From Populus alba (taxonomy: Eukaryota > Streptophyta > Magnoliopsida > Malpighiales > Salicaceae): a DNA stretch of 64,000 bases. Made by a program: the position numbers and the translations under genes. Shown piece after piece: positions 36,001 to 47,319 of this stretch (positions are counted from its first letter, which is position 1; each line of letters starts with the position of its first letter). The notes under the pieces were generated by a model, which was not told the DNA's origin, did no database searches, and saw only the letters and a list, made by a program, of their open reading frames with translations. The DNA lies in assembly GCF_005239225.2 (NCBI RefSeq), contig NC_133284.1, positions 53,513,416 to 53,577,415 of the forward strand, written 5' to 3'.

Positions 36001-37586
36001 CCTCTGAGCAAGACATCTTGACCATGCCAAATGAAGGACATCCAGAGATCCTTGTAGTTAGAAACGATATTTCCAAGGGTTGCAAGCCATTGAATACCCA
36101 GAACCATGTCGCAGTTGATTAAATCAACAATGAAGACATCTGTCTCAAAGTTAACCCCCTGCATTTTCCACCTAAAATTCCTGCAAATAGATGAGCAGTG
36201 CATAGTACCTCCATTTGCTGTTTCAACCACCAATGTCCTTATGGGAGTGGCTAAGCATTGCAGTTTGTTGGCAGTTGCACTGTTGAGGAAGTTATGGGTG
36301 CTGCTAGAGTCGATCAAGATATAAATAGAATGTTGGTCAACCCTCCCAGTCACTCTTAATGTGTGGCAACCTCTTGTTCCATCCAAAGCATTGAGAGAAA
36401 TGTGAGGGATGAATGACTCCTGTTCAACAATATTGATTTCTCCTTCTCGGTCTAGATTATCCTCATCATCTTCAACTATGCATAAAGAGTACAATCTTTT
36501 GTTTTTGCATCTGTGACCTAGAGTAAAACGCTCATCACACCAGAAACATAGCCCTTTGGCCCTTCTTTCTTCCAAATCTCTAGGTCGTATGGATCTGGTG
36601 GGTTTTTGTGAAAAATGTGTAGTTGGAGTAGGCAGTATGCCAGTTTGCTGTGGTTTGAAGGTGTTGTGGTTTGGTGTTGTCTGTGGTCTTGAATAGGGGG
36701 GTGGTGTGCTTGGTTTTAAAGAAGTAGCATTAGGTAGGACTTGGGAAGTGTATTGGTGTGGTGTAGGTAGTGACCTTCTATAAGCTAGAGTGTTATCCTG
36801 CAATTTGGCAAGATTATAGGCTTGTTTTAGTGCCTTGGGGTCGAACATTTTTACTGGATTTTTGATCTCTATCTCCAGCCCTCCAATGAAGAATACTATT
36901 ACTTGTTTTTCACTGATGTCTGCCTTGTTACATAGAATATCAAAGTCTTGAATATAGGCCTTCAAGTTGCCCGTCTGCCTTAATTCCATCAGGTCTTCAA
37001 GCGGATTTTGTTGGCACCCAAATCATCCACACAATGCTTCAGTGTATTCCTCTCACATAGCTTCTTGATCTCCTAAGCTTCTTATAAAATTTTGATGCCA
37101 GTATAGAGCCATGTCATCCAAGTAAAAAGAAGCGAGCTTAACTTTCTCTGCTCCTTTGATTTCTTCCATGTCAAAATACTGATTGCATTTATACAACCAT
37201 TTGTGAACATCTTCCCCTTCAAAACATGGAAAATCTCTGTGAGGCTTGTGTGCCTTATAAGATGAATGTCCTTCTGCACCAAAACTGGTTGGCTTAGAAG
37301 AAGAACCTCCTAGACGTGTGTCTTGATAGCCTTTTGCAGGACTATGCTCCATGGTAGCTATCTGCACTTTTTGTAGAAGAGTAGTTTGTTGATAGGTTAA
37401 TCCACTGATGAGTTCTTTGAGTTCCTCGATCTTAGTATCTTGAGTTAATTTGGTTGCATGTACTTGTTGGCCATAGGTTTCCAACAGAGTTAAAACCTGC
37501 TCATGACGCATCATTTGTTCCTTGTTTGCAACTTCAAAGGATTCCTCCAACTTCTTAAGATCTTGAGACCTCGTGTCTGGTGGCAT
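33024..37586 (-). pseudogene. Chromovirus gag-pol, unshifted frame broken by six stop codons
   Basis: Reading from ATG 37586 (MPPDTRSQDLKK), one frame runs to 33024 with no frameshift. Domains in order: gag (FEGEDVHKWLYKCNQYF); zinc knuckle (CFWCDERFTLGHRC, ~36540); protease (ILIDSSSTHNFL, ~36310); reverse transcriptase (KDGSWRFCVDYRALNQ, VFFDDILIY); RNase H (FVVETDALGSGLGAVL, IRTDHISLKYML); integrase (HHCC-type ACHICQKNK, MDFIEGLP, DRDPVFLSKFW); and a chromodomain-like tail (QVLIHWKTLSPSEATWEF). Stops are at 37053-37055 TGA, 37023-37025 TGA, 35421-35423 TGA, 34422-34424 TAG, 33762-33764 TAA and 33693-33695 TAG. Each sits where family sequence suggests CGA, CAA/CAG or TGG, so all fit C-to-T or G-to-A change. 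The protease motif DSS in place of DSG fits the same pattern. Confidence 0.92.
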
Positions 37587-37622
37587 AATGGAAGTCTGAA
37601 GATCAGAGGCTCTGATACCACT

Positions 37623-38090
37623 TGTTGCAAGGTGAATTCTGAGAGAACCGATTGGGAGAGAGCTAAATGGTGTAGCTAGGATAGTTGGGGTTTTTCTAGT
37701 TAGCATGAGGACATTTTGAATAACAAGAGAATATGAAGAGTTTGAGAGGAGAAGAGAGAAGGCAAGAGGAGGAAGAGAACACGTTGATTGTATTATTTTT
37801 CTTATTGTTCTCTGTTACATACACGTTTACAGATATAGGAAACGAAATGGAATCTAGAATGCCCATGAGGCTCTTGCTGGAATAACAACTAACATAATAA
37901 TAACAAAATGAAGAGAAACGGTTATTAACATCAACCTGGCATGCCACATCAGCCTGGCGTGCCATCGATTTATTTAAACGGTGCGTATAAGCTTGAGGGA
38001 GGATATTCAAAACGTCATCGTAGCTTTAACCTTCTTTTGATTTGAAAGTTCTTATATTTTTCGCGCCTCAGTCCTTCCCACTTCATAACA
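37623..38090 (-). repeat. 5' LTR of the chromovirus
   Basis: Direct repeat of 32567-33012, 468 bp with TG..CA ends, next to the tRNA-iMet-type primer-binding site at 37609-37620. Confidence 0.93.
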
Positions 38091-38095
38091 CCAAG

Positions 38096-39178
38096 TAATC
38101 CTTGTCTTAGCTGAATTCTCTACCCCTAAAATTCCTAGGATTTTCCTTCAATTCATTTTACAATCCCTCTAACTTAAGTTTTCTACAAACTAACACAATC
38201 AATTGTATCAAAATATCTTTCAATTTTTCAATTCAACATAAAACCTAATTTCAAGAATTTGGGGGGTTTACAATATTCCTTATAGTAATATAAAGATTGG
38301 GTGTTTAGAGAGCCTTAACAATTAGTTTTATGTCAATTCAACCTTGATTGATCATTCCTCTCATCCACAATCCCTTTGCTTCTTCTTGCTTCTCTTGAAT
38401 TACTTCTTGAAATCTTTATGGTTCTTTTTAATTTGTTTTTATAAGTGCTTTTTTCATTTGAAAGAATTTCCTACAGTGATACATTGGAGACTATGAGTTT
38501 TTTTTTTTGTTTTTTTCACAGAGAATATAAGTTCAAGTTCTTGCCTTTGTTCTTTTTCTTTAATAATCACATCCTCTCTCTCTCTAATATATTGAGAAAC
38601 GATTTATCTTTTTTTTTTTTGGGTCCTTAGATTCCCTACATTCCAAATTGTTGTGCTTCCCTCCTAAATAGTTCATAAAGTTCAACCATACTCATTGTAT
38701 ACAATCTCAATCCTTTTTTTTTTTTTTTTAACATGGAAGGTTAACATGCACACATAGCCAAAAAGAAAAAAAACCTAGTTGAACCTGATTTTTATTTTTA
38801 TCTTTAAACAAGCGAATGAGTCATTTTCTCAATCTTTTATTTTTTAAATAGAACGTGTCATCTATAGAAATATTTTTCTATCACCTTGGGAGATTTGAAA
38901 AAAATCAGGATACAAGTATTTGAATTTCAAAACCTAAATTTTAACAACTTTCATCTAAAGAATCCCCAAAAACATCACAAAAAACTCTAATAAACCCATT
39001 TCAACCTTAAAACACCTTTTAGTTAGTCAAGAAACTGAAAACAAATTGAATAATTTTTTTAAAGGTTCCAATCTATATTTAATTTGCAAAAAGAATAGAT
39101 TTTTGATATTTTGTTCTTAAATGGAAAAGATCTTGTTTAAGGAGTTGTCACATAATATTATGGTCACTAGTAATCTAT
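38096..39178. other. AT-rich spacer between the chromovirus and the hAT element
   Basis: T-rich and A-rich runs (for example 38716-38730) and no conserved open frame. I see no gene. Confidence 0.5.
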
Positions 39179-40466
39179 AGTACGAGCAAGGCCGGAGCCA
39201 CACTAGAGCATAAAGAGGCAACTGCCCCCTTAACTTATTTTTTGTTAAATAACTTTTACATTAAAATATTAATATAATAACTTAAGTCATATTTTGCAAA
39301 AGGTAAAGACTCAATAAACAACACATTAATGTGCTCTCTTATGTCTGTCTATATTCTCTCCTCGCAAAGCCCAAAGTAAAAAACTTTTATTTGTGAATCT
39401 ATTGAAAAATGCTTCTGGTGTTTGAATTATAAGCTAGTTGTTCAATTTTTTTTAATATATATATTTATGTTTAACATATAGAGAAGTAAAGGGATACGTG
39501 ATGATTTTATTCTATGGCAAAATGAAAACTAATCAACACATATAAAAAAGAAAACTAGAAATATTCAGCGAGTTAGAGAGAACTTTTTGTTACTGCTTCT
39601 ATGGTTTGTGATTATACCATCTAAACTTTTTATGTTTGATACTTTGATTCATTAGCTCCTTAGTAATATTAAAGCTTCGTGGGCGTTCAAGGCAAAAATC
39701 TCAAGGGATTATAAACCTATACCATTTCTGTTATGAATTGTTTAACAATATCATTGACATGCAACTTAATGAGTTGGATGATCGTTTCACTGAGACAAGT
39801 ACAAATTTACTTCTTTGTGTGGCATGTTTAAACCCAAGTGACTCTTTCTCTGCTTTCAACAATGAAAATCTTATTCACCTTGCTCTTTTTTTGTTTTTTT
39901 TATCCCAATCAATTTTTTTATAGCGGACCTTATGATACTTGGTGACCAACTTGATACGTATATTATTGATCTACGTAGTGATGATGAGCTCTTTAGTATT
40001 GAAGATATTGCTAGTCTTGCGGATAAAATGGTAAAAATAAAGAAGAATTTGATATTTTCATTGGTATATATGCTTATTAAATTGTCATTACTTCTACTAA
40101 TTGCAATTGCTACAGTGGAAAGAGTTTTTTCTTCCATGTATGTTGTCAAGAGTAGATTGCAAAATAAGATGGGAGATAAGTGGATGAATGACAATTTGGT
40201 TGTATACATTGAGAAAAATATATTTGATGAGATTGATAATGAAGTCATTATGAAGCGGTTTTAAAATATAAAAACTCGAAGAGAACAATTATAATGTAAT
40301 TTTTTATTTATTTTAAAAGTATTCTTAAATTAATTTCATTTGATATGAGTTAGTACATATGTTTCAAACTAATTTCTCTATATAACAAATGTCTACAAAA
40401 TATCATGTATTTATTAGTAATTTCCCCCCTCATTTAAAAAATCTTGGCTTCGCCACCGAGTACGAG
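39179..40466 (+). mobile_element. Internally deleted hAT transposon with 8-bp target duplication
   Basis: AGTACGAG occurs at 39179-39186 and 40459-40466, directly outside imperfect terminal inverted repeats: CAAGGCCGGAGCCAC at the left, CGGTGGCGAAGCCAAG in the reverse complement of the right. An 8-bp duplication and a GGCGGAGCCAC-type end are typical of plant hAT elements. The 1272-bp body retains only the C-terminal part of a transposase, so this is a deletion derivative that cannot move by itself. Confidence 0.88.
39700..40264 (+). pseudogene. hAT transposase C-terminal remnant (dimerisation domain)
   Basis: Two pieces in different frames are readable. The first (39738-39893) gives FNNIIDMQLNELDDRFTETS and SAFNNENLIHLA. 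The second (39953-40264) gives LGDQLDTYIIDLRSDDELF, then the hAT dimerisation block LLIAIATVERVFSSMYVVKS, MGDKWMNDNLVVYIEK and a terminal NEVIMKRF. The family form has PVATATVERAFS at the core. Small indels between the pieces, near 39895-39940, break the frame. The N-terminal zinc finger and catalytic core are missing. Confidence 0.85.
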
Positions 40467-40742
40467 ACTAATTACGCAAAAGAAAAAATAAAATTATTAC
40501 CACTTAAGCATCCTACCTGAGGTATCATATTGCTGATTTTGTCTTAAATTGCTAAGGGTTTATTTTGTTTTGTTTTTCATGGTCTACTTATAATATTCCT
40601 GACTCTGACGCTAGTGAATATTCAACTATGAATACTTTCAACTATGACGCAAGTAAATATTACATAGAAAAAAAAACATATATATTCCTAACTCTAGTGC
40701 CAATGAATAAACCAATAAAATGAATTGAAAACAAAGCATATT

Positions 40743-41563
40743 TTTAGAGAATAATATAAATCATATCTTGGAACCTCACCTAATAGCTTAAGCTATTGGG
40801 TTGAGATGGTTCTTTGATATAGTATCAGAGCCTTGATGACCAAGCGGTCACGAGTTCGAATTTCACCATCCCTATTTATTTAATAAAAAAAATTAAGCAC
40901 AAGGTAAAATCGGTTTGTGTAAGTTTCAAACCCAAAAGGCTTTCACTTGAGGGGGTGTGTTAGAGAATAATATAAATCATATCCTGGAACCTCACCTAAT
41001 AGCTTAAGCTTTTGTCTTGAATTGGTTCTTTGACATTTTAGAGAATAATATAAATTATATCTTGGGACCTTATCTAATAGCTTAAGCTTTTAAGTTAAAT
41101 TGGTTCTTTGACATGGTATCAGAGCCATGATGATCAAGCGGTTATGAGTTTGAATCTCGTCATCCCCATAAAAAATTAAGCACAAGGTAATGTGAGCCTA
41201 TACAAGTTTCAAGCCCAAAGGGCTTTCACTTGAGGGGGTATTTTAGAGAATAATATAAATAATATCCTAAGACCTCATCTAACAACTTAAGCTTTAAGGT
41301 TAAATTGGTTCTTTGACAACTATTGGGTTAAGATGGTTTTTTGATATAGTATCAGAACCTTGATAATCAAGTGGTCACGAGTTCGAATATTACCATCCCT
41401 ATTTATTTGATAAAAATTAAGCATAATGGTAAAATGAACCTGTGCAATTTTCAAGTCCAAAGGGTTTTCACTTTAAGGGCTGTGTTAGAGAATAATATAA
41501 ATCATATCCTAAAACCTCACACCTAACAACTTAAGTTATTGGGTTGAGATGATTCTTTGACAC
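40743..41563 (+). mobile_element. Tandem array of TRIM mini-retrotransposons (three internal domains)
   Basis: ~78-bp LTR-like repeats (T.TTAGAGAATAATATAAAT ... TTCTTTGACA) lie at about 40743-40819, 40957-41035, 41036-41113, 41240-41318 and 41483-41562, plus a 5'-truncated one at 41319-41347. Three internal segments start with a tRNA-iMet-type primer site (AGTATCAGAGCC at ~40820, TGGTATCAGAGCC at 41114, AGTATCAGAACC at ~41348). Each of the three includes a GGTCACGAGTTCGAAT-like phrase, and the first two end in a CTTTCACTTGAGGGGG tract. Units abut without target duplications, pointing to unequal recombination. A dinucleotide (CA)n(TA)n tract follows at 41562-41632. Confidence 0.85.
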
Positions 41564-41571
41564 ACACACAA

Positions 41572-41632
<61 letters not shown>
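41562..41632. repeat. (CA)n(TA)n microsatellite
   Basis: CACACACACA followed by a long TA run broken once by TTA, directly after the last TRIM repeat. Confidence 0.9.
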
Positions 41633-41633
<1 letters not shown>

Positions 41634-42099
41634 GAGCATGTATTGCATACCAGATTTACATTTCACATTAAAAATCCACAAATTAAATATAGAATGAAAT
41701 CATAAAAAAATAAAGTATGAGGCCCCATAAATAAATCAAAGAAGATTCTTGAATTTTTTTGAATATTTCTAGTATTCAAAAAGGTCTATTTAGCTAGATA
41801 TCAAAACAAAAGAAAACGGAGTATGTTTTGCTGAACACACCTTTGGCCAAAAACATATTAAGCTGGCTGGGTTTAGTCTAATCGACTCGGCCTACGAGCC
41901 CGACTATAACTTGTTTCTTTTTTTTTTTTAGCTGGATTTAGCTTAATTATACCGGCTGACTGGACTGGTTCGGCCTAGTCTTTATCACCAGTACAAACCA
42001 GTGACCCGATTGTCATTGTCACGGCGTGTGTGAAATGTTCAATCACGCTTGCTACAAGAATGAGTTAATTATTATTGAAGATGCACAGTGCCTATTTAA

Positions 42100-43200
42100 T
42101 TAAAATGCAAATGGGAGGGAACTGTAGAACTTACGTACCTAGAGATGCACAGTGTTGGCTGACCAAAGCTACTTTATTCCCCCTCTGCTCCTGTTTTTGT
42201 TTCCCTCAGGTCGTCCTTCTCTCTGGTTTCTCTGGTTTTTTATTTTATTTTATTTTATGTTCGTTGTTCTTGTTTTCGTTTCTGGTTCTCCTTCGTCTCT
42301 GTGTTCTTCCGTCTCTGTGTTCTCCCCCCTGGTTTTCTCTATGTTTTTCTCTGTTCTATCTCCTCTGTTTTCATTTGGTTGGTTGCTCTGTTTTTCTTTC
42401 TGTCTTCGCCCTCTTCTTCACCTTCGCGTCTGTCTTCTTCCTTTTCGTTTCTGTCTATTCAGGGGGGGTGGTGTAACTGGAGACGAAGCTGGTGCTCGTG
42501 CGTTGGCTGGCCAATGCTTCTCTCTCTGTTTCTGTGTGTCCACTTCGTGTCTATCCCCTGTTCTTGTTTTTGTTCGTCCTCTGGTTTTCTCTCCTCGTCC
42601 TTGTGTTTGCTCCCCCCTTTCCTTGTGGCCTTTCTCTGGCTTTTATATAAAGCCAGAGAATGCCATGCGTTCATGCCTTGGCAATGGCATGCATCGTGAG
42701 GCAGCTGGCAGGCGTCCCTTTTTTTTCTTCCCGGCCTGGTGAGATGAAGAAGATGAATTGGAAAATCTCTTTTTTTTTAAAATTTGTTTTTGCCCCTGGA
42801 TCAATTGCAATAAACCCCTGGATTTCGGCTCCATTTACAAAATAGTTCTTGATTTCTAATTTAATCAATTCAGTCCTTAATTGACTCTTCAAATTTTAAT
42901 TCTTTCAAAATTACCCTTAAAAAATCAATTAACCCCCTATAGTAATACCACCTATTCAGTTTGGTCCTTGGATTTTTAATTTCTTGCAATGTTAACCCAA
43001 ATCAGCCATAAATTTTGATAGTTATTCAATTAAGTCCTTGATTGCATTAATTGATTAAATCAAAGTTTAATTTAGTCTCAAAACTTATCATTTCTTTTGA
43101 CCAAATTGACTCTTAAATTTATAATTCATTCTTGCTAGTCCTTAAATTTTCAATTTGTGTTGTCTTGATCGAATTCTCAAATTATTTTTTTTATTTATTT
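42100..43200 (-). repeat. Probable fragment of a large LTR (minus orientation)
   Basis: 42780-43200 carries recurring 'CAATTAAGTCCTTGATT'-type phrases that also fill 46430-46970, which I read as part of another LTR. A TATA-like TTTTATATAAAG sits at 42632-42645, with GC-richer sequence on one side. The overlapping T/C-rich frames at 42075-42742 on the plus strand translate to Leu/Phe/Ser-rich low-complexity peptides without recognisable domains, so I do not call them genes. The boundaries are not defined. Confidence 0.35.
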
Positions 43201-43260
43201 TTTTTTGAAAATTAAAAAATTAGGTTATGACAAACTTGAACTTAGATTATAATACTTTTA

Positions 43261-43296
<36 letters not shown>

Positions 43297-45194
43297 GGAC
43301 ATAGAATTACTGAAAAACAATCATTCATTACATTTGGTAATTAAAGAATATGTTTTCTTCTCTTTTAAACAACAATAAAATTCCTCATTTTATAGTGTAA
43401 ATAATATTCAATTATCTAAGGTAACTAAGGATGTAATGTTTGCTCGTTTATTTTGGATATAATGCTTAGCAAGTGTTTGATATTTGGTATGTTAAAGTGT
43501 TTCTCTCTACATTTTTTTTTCCTCCAAGCTCATGGATTGATGCAAGCATCTCAATTTTTCTTTTTGGTTTTGTAGCGAGGTGGTGTTTTCGGGCGAGAAC
43601 TAGCGTACCATTAATAAATTCATGAGAATCGTTTTTCTCAAAATCAGCTTAAGTCTGAGTCACAGGTTGTGTGCATCAATGGAGATCAACTTATTATTTT
43701 AAAAGAAAATTAATTATATAAAAAAAAATATTAAGAATTTTAATATACCATCTGAGATAAGTTGCATTATTTATTTGTTTGATATAAACTAAAAAAGTAA
43801 TAATTATGTTTTATAACCATTATAATACTAAAATAAATGAATTATCTTTTCATTCAGTAATATCTTTCACATATAAGTTTATAATCCTACATATTAAAAG
43901 AAACAAAAATAAATTTAGGTATTTTTCAAATAGAGACCAAAAATTCTTTAGGAATTTATAAATTTATTGTAAAATCCATTCAATATATATTTTTTTTAAA
44001 ACATGTCAACGTATTTTATATATATTTTTTAAAATGCTTAAATAACTTTAGGATTTTTAGCTATATACAAGAAAAAAAAAATATTTTTTATTTTTTTAAT
44101 CCAACCCCACTAGGTTAACCTGAAATCTTTAGCTTGACCATAAACTTAATTAAAATCTTGATTTGACTTGTAAAACAACCCAAAAACAATTTTTTTTTTT
44201 AAAAGATTAAACACCTAAAAAACATAAAAACTCAAATACTCTTAAATAAAACTGATCAAAAACAACAAAATAAAAAACACCAAGAACATTTAAAATGAAC
44301 CAAGCGACATAAACTTAAATTCAGACCAGATTTCATGAAATCAAAAGCAGAATTGTTGTGTTCTGGAATCCCGACACAGTAGAAGTTGAACTACTCTTAT
44401 GGGAAGCTTTATATCGTGGTGGTTTCATGATTCCAGTCTCTGTGTGTGGGAGCGGTGGTGTTTTGTCTGGCCACGTGCGTACAAGTTGTTGATTCTTGGC
44501 TGCATGTCATGGTGTTGATGGGTCTCAGTGTCATGGCAAATTGGATATCTACCATGCTCCTATTTGCACAGCATGCATAATTGGATTCTCGCTGTTTTGC
44601 TGGGCGCCGGTTCAGCTGGTGCTTTGAATCGAAGTGATCGATCTTTGCCTTTTCCATGGCTATTGGCTGGGGTGTATTTGGACTTGACTTCTCCTGATTG
44701 ATGGCCCTTAGCAGCTTGGCATGTTCTTTACATGTTGTGCTGCTAATTCTTTACTAATGGGTTGGCTAGCTATGACTCCAACACCAGTGTTCTGGTTTCT
44801 TTTTTATATGGCTTGGGTATATCTAGTTTTGTTTCTCCTCGGGAATCTGGTTTTCCCCTCTTTTGATTTCATTATATCCTGTACATGTACTTGTACTTGC
44901 TGGTCATGATTATTTTTTTTATCATTATATATACTTGTATTCTGATTAAAAAAAAGTACAAAAAAGTTGTAAATCATTCAAGATTAAAAATTAAGGTTTC
45001 TTTCATTTTGATTTTTATTAAATCATCTTGTTCAAAATAAATTTTGGTTTAAAATCAAAACCCTCAGATTAAAAATCATTATAAACATGTTATTTGTGCA
45101 AAATAAATATTAAATTATTGGTTAGTCATGCATAAAAAAAGGTTCAGTGTAAGGAAATTGACTAAATATGGTTCGAATATAAGGGCTAAGACAA
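43201..45194. other. AT-rich spacer with a possible LINE-like 3' tail
   Basis: An (AC)n(AT)n microsatellite lies at 43260-43296. 44400-44950 is less AT-rich and ends in TTGTATTCTGATTAAAAAAAAG, reminiscent of a LINE 3' end with an A tail, but no reverse transcriptase remnant is readable. No gene is supported. Confidence 0.3.
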
Positions 45195-47204
45195 TGTAAT
45201 ACCCAAGAACGTGAAGAACATGCTTAGATAACTAAGAAAATTTCCAGCAAAGGTAGCCTTTGTTAAGCCCAAATTTATCCTAACAAGTTACAATATTATA
45301 CACAAACATGTTTGAATCTAAAAAATTAACAAAAAAACATCAAACAATCAAAATAAAGTATGAGATACCAAATCTAGAAATTAACAACTTAAAATAGCCT
45401 ACATGACATGGATTCAAAATTGGTTTTTTGAACCCATTTTTATGTATGAACAAGTTCAACAAGCTAAGGATAAACACCCTTAACATGCATAACTTAAACT
45501 AAACCAAAGCCAAAACAACATTTATATATCAAAAGAAAAAAATACACATAAACTTTAATACATTAAAAACAATAAAAACACACTTTAAAATAACTTCATT
45601 AAACATAAATCAAGGCAACAAAGAGATGAATGCAACATTGCTTGTTAAGCATTCAAACATCTTTTTATGCTTGTAAGCATAAACATATAAAAAATAAATA
45701 AATAACAAAAACAACAAAAGCAAGCCACAAAGGATCTACTTTTGGGTCTACAATGTATACCTAGAACAACTATTCATCTTTTCTGTTCTAGCCGCTAAGC
45801 ATGCTTGAGTGGGGTTATTTATAGGGTTTTGGGAAGTCTTGAATCTATTCCTAACCTCTTGATCCTGAGAGGAGTATTATGAACCCTTGATAAGAATCCA
45901 TTAAAGAGTCTTCGTGTGTGAACATACGAAAACCAAATCATTTTTTACAAGATAGTTGCAATGTCGAGGCTGACTGAGTTGCCCACTTTCGAGGCTTTGT
46001 TGGAACAATTCTAATGTCATCATCGCCTGAGACCACTTGAATCTAGTAGAGAGGAGCACACCTTTCATTTGGATCAATTCTTACTCAATTTGCAGGTCTC
46101 TAGCTCCACATTCATTCGTTCAAAAGTTTCAACTAAATTAACCCCAAATCTAAAAATTGAGTGATAAGTGATCAGGGACAAGATACTAGGAACTCCCATG
46201 AAAAACTTAGGATATAAACGTCTAATTTAATGGAAATAAGGCTGTAGAGGGGATATTCCTCTTTCATCTGTGAAAAACCTCATGCCATTTAGAGGTCTAG
46301 AACTCTAGAACAAGCTATTGGAAGGTGCCAACCTGATCATTGTTAACTACGAAGGAGGAAAATGAATGAAGGCTGAACTTCGCATCTTTTGGGTTAAAAC
46401 CCTAAAAATTAGGGTTTTTTATTTGGGATTCGACAAAGTTTCAATTTAGTCTTTGTTCTTCCAATTATGGCACATGCACCCTAATTAACATAATAAACTT
46501 TTTAATTGAATATAATTTAACCCCTGTCAAACTCAAATATCAGCCCTTAAATTGATCACCTTTTTTATTTTAGTTTTTGGTTCTAAATTTGTTTATTGTA
46601 ACCCTTAATTGACAAATAAATTTCAATATTTATGAATATATATATTTTTTAATTTGGCCTCTGATTTGGTCAATTTTAGCCCCTATACTCACATGCCTTT
46701 TCCAGTTTGATTCTTAGTTTTGAATTTCTTCAATCAAGTATCTATTTGCCTATCAAACTTCAATATTAATGCAATTAAGCCCTTGATTTAACTAAATTAA
46801 CTCCTAAAAATTGCAATTCGACCTTTAAACTTTAATTTCTTCCTATTAAAGCCTAAATTGAACTTTTAAAAATCAATTTTTATTTTAATTAAGCCCTTAA
46901 TAAATTCAAATAAACCTTGAAAAATTCTAATTGAGTCCTTAAACATCCAATTTTGATTTTCCTCATCAAATGGAATTTTCTTTGTTAATAGGGTCTTCAT
47001 CAGTCGAAAATACACTTCCAAATTGTTTTTAATCTTGTATATTTAGTCTTCCCTAGTCAGTCTTCAACAATTTCTTGGGCGTTCTAGCATTCTCGTTTCA
47101 CTAATATATTTTTTTATTTTCTTCCAACTTTTTTTTTAATTTTTTCTGTGTTTTTCTCTATTTTTTTTTCAATTGATGTGGGGTCCCAAAAATAGGTAAC
47201 AACA
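45195..47204 (-). repeat. Large LTR-like sequence (~2 kb, minus orientation)
   Basis: On the minus strand it starts TGTTGTTACC followed by TATTTTTGGGACCCCAC at 47204 and plausibly ends in GGGTATTACA at 45195. A TATA box (CCTATAAATAACCCC) lies near 45812-45828 with a downstream leader. The start matches TGTTGTTACTCAATTTTTGA at 62145, suggesting the same large gypsy-type family. No second LTR, primer site or pol is seen nearby, so the element is partial. Confidence 0.45.
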
Positions 47205-47319
47205 AATATACCTCTTTACAATATTTACGAAGCAAAGACTTGTTAAGTGCTTTGTATAGTAAGTTTGTAAAGACAAACAAATTGTTCTTCAAAAACTAAT
47301 CTTCTCAAATCTTTTAGTT

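Larger units (their letters stand above)
32562..38095 (-). mobile_element. Complete Ty3/gypsy chromovirus with 5-bp target duplication
   Basis: LTRs lie at 32567-33012 (446 bp) and 37623-38090 (468 bp). Each has TG..CA ends (TGTTGCAAG ... CTTCATAACA), and the element is flanked by CCAAG at 32562-32566 and 38091-38095. By hand the LTRs differ at about 13 sites plus three indels (1, 3 and ~19 bp), roughly 3%. On the minus strand the primer-binding site TGGTATCAGAGC (complement at 37609-37620) follows the 5' LTR, and a purine tract AAGGGGGCGATA (33015-33030) precedes the 3' LTR. Gag-pol order and a C-terminal chromodomain-like segment place it among the chromoviruses. Confidence 0.95.

Noticed and set aside
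40820..40900. tRNA gene suggested by the GGTCACGAGTTCGAAT phrase
   Set aside because: It recurs in every TRIM interior next to a primer-binding site, so it belongs to the mini-retrotransposon and lacks paired stems.
42075..42742. Overlapping long plus-strand frames (133-196 aa)
   Set aside because: Leu/Phe/Ser-rich translation of a T/C-rich stretch in all three frames, no domain, inside LTR-like sequence.
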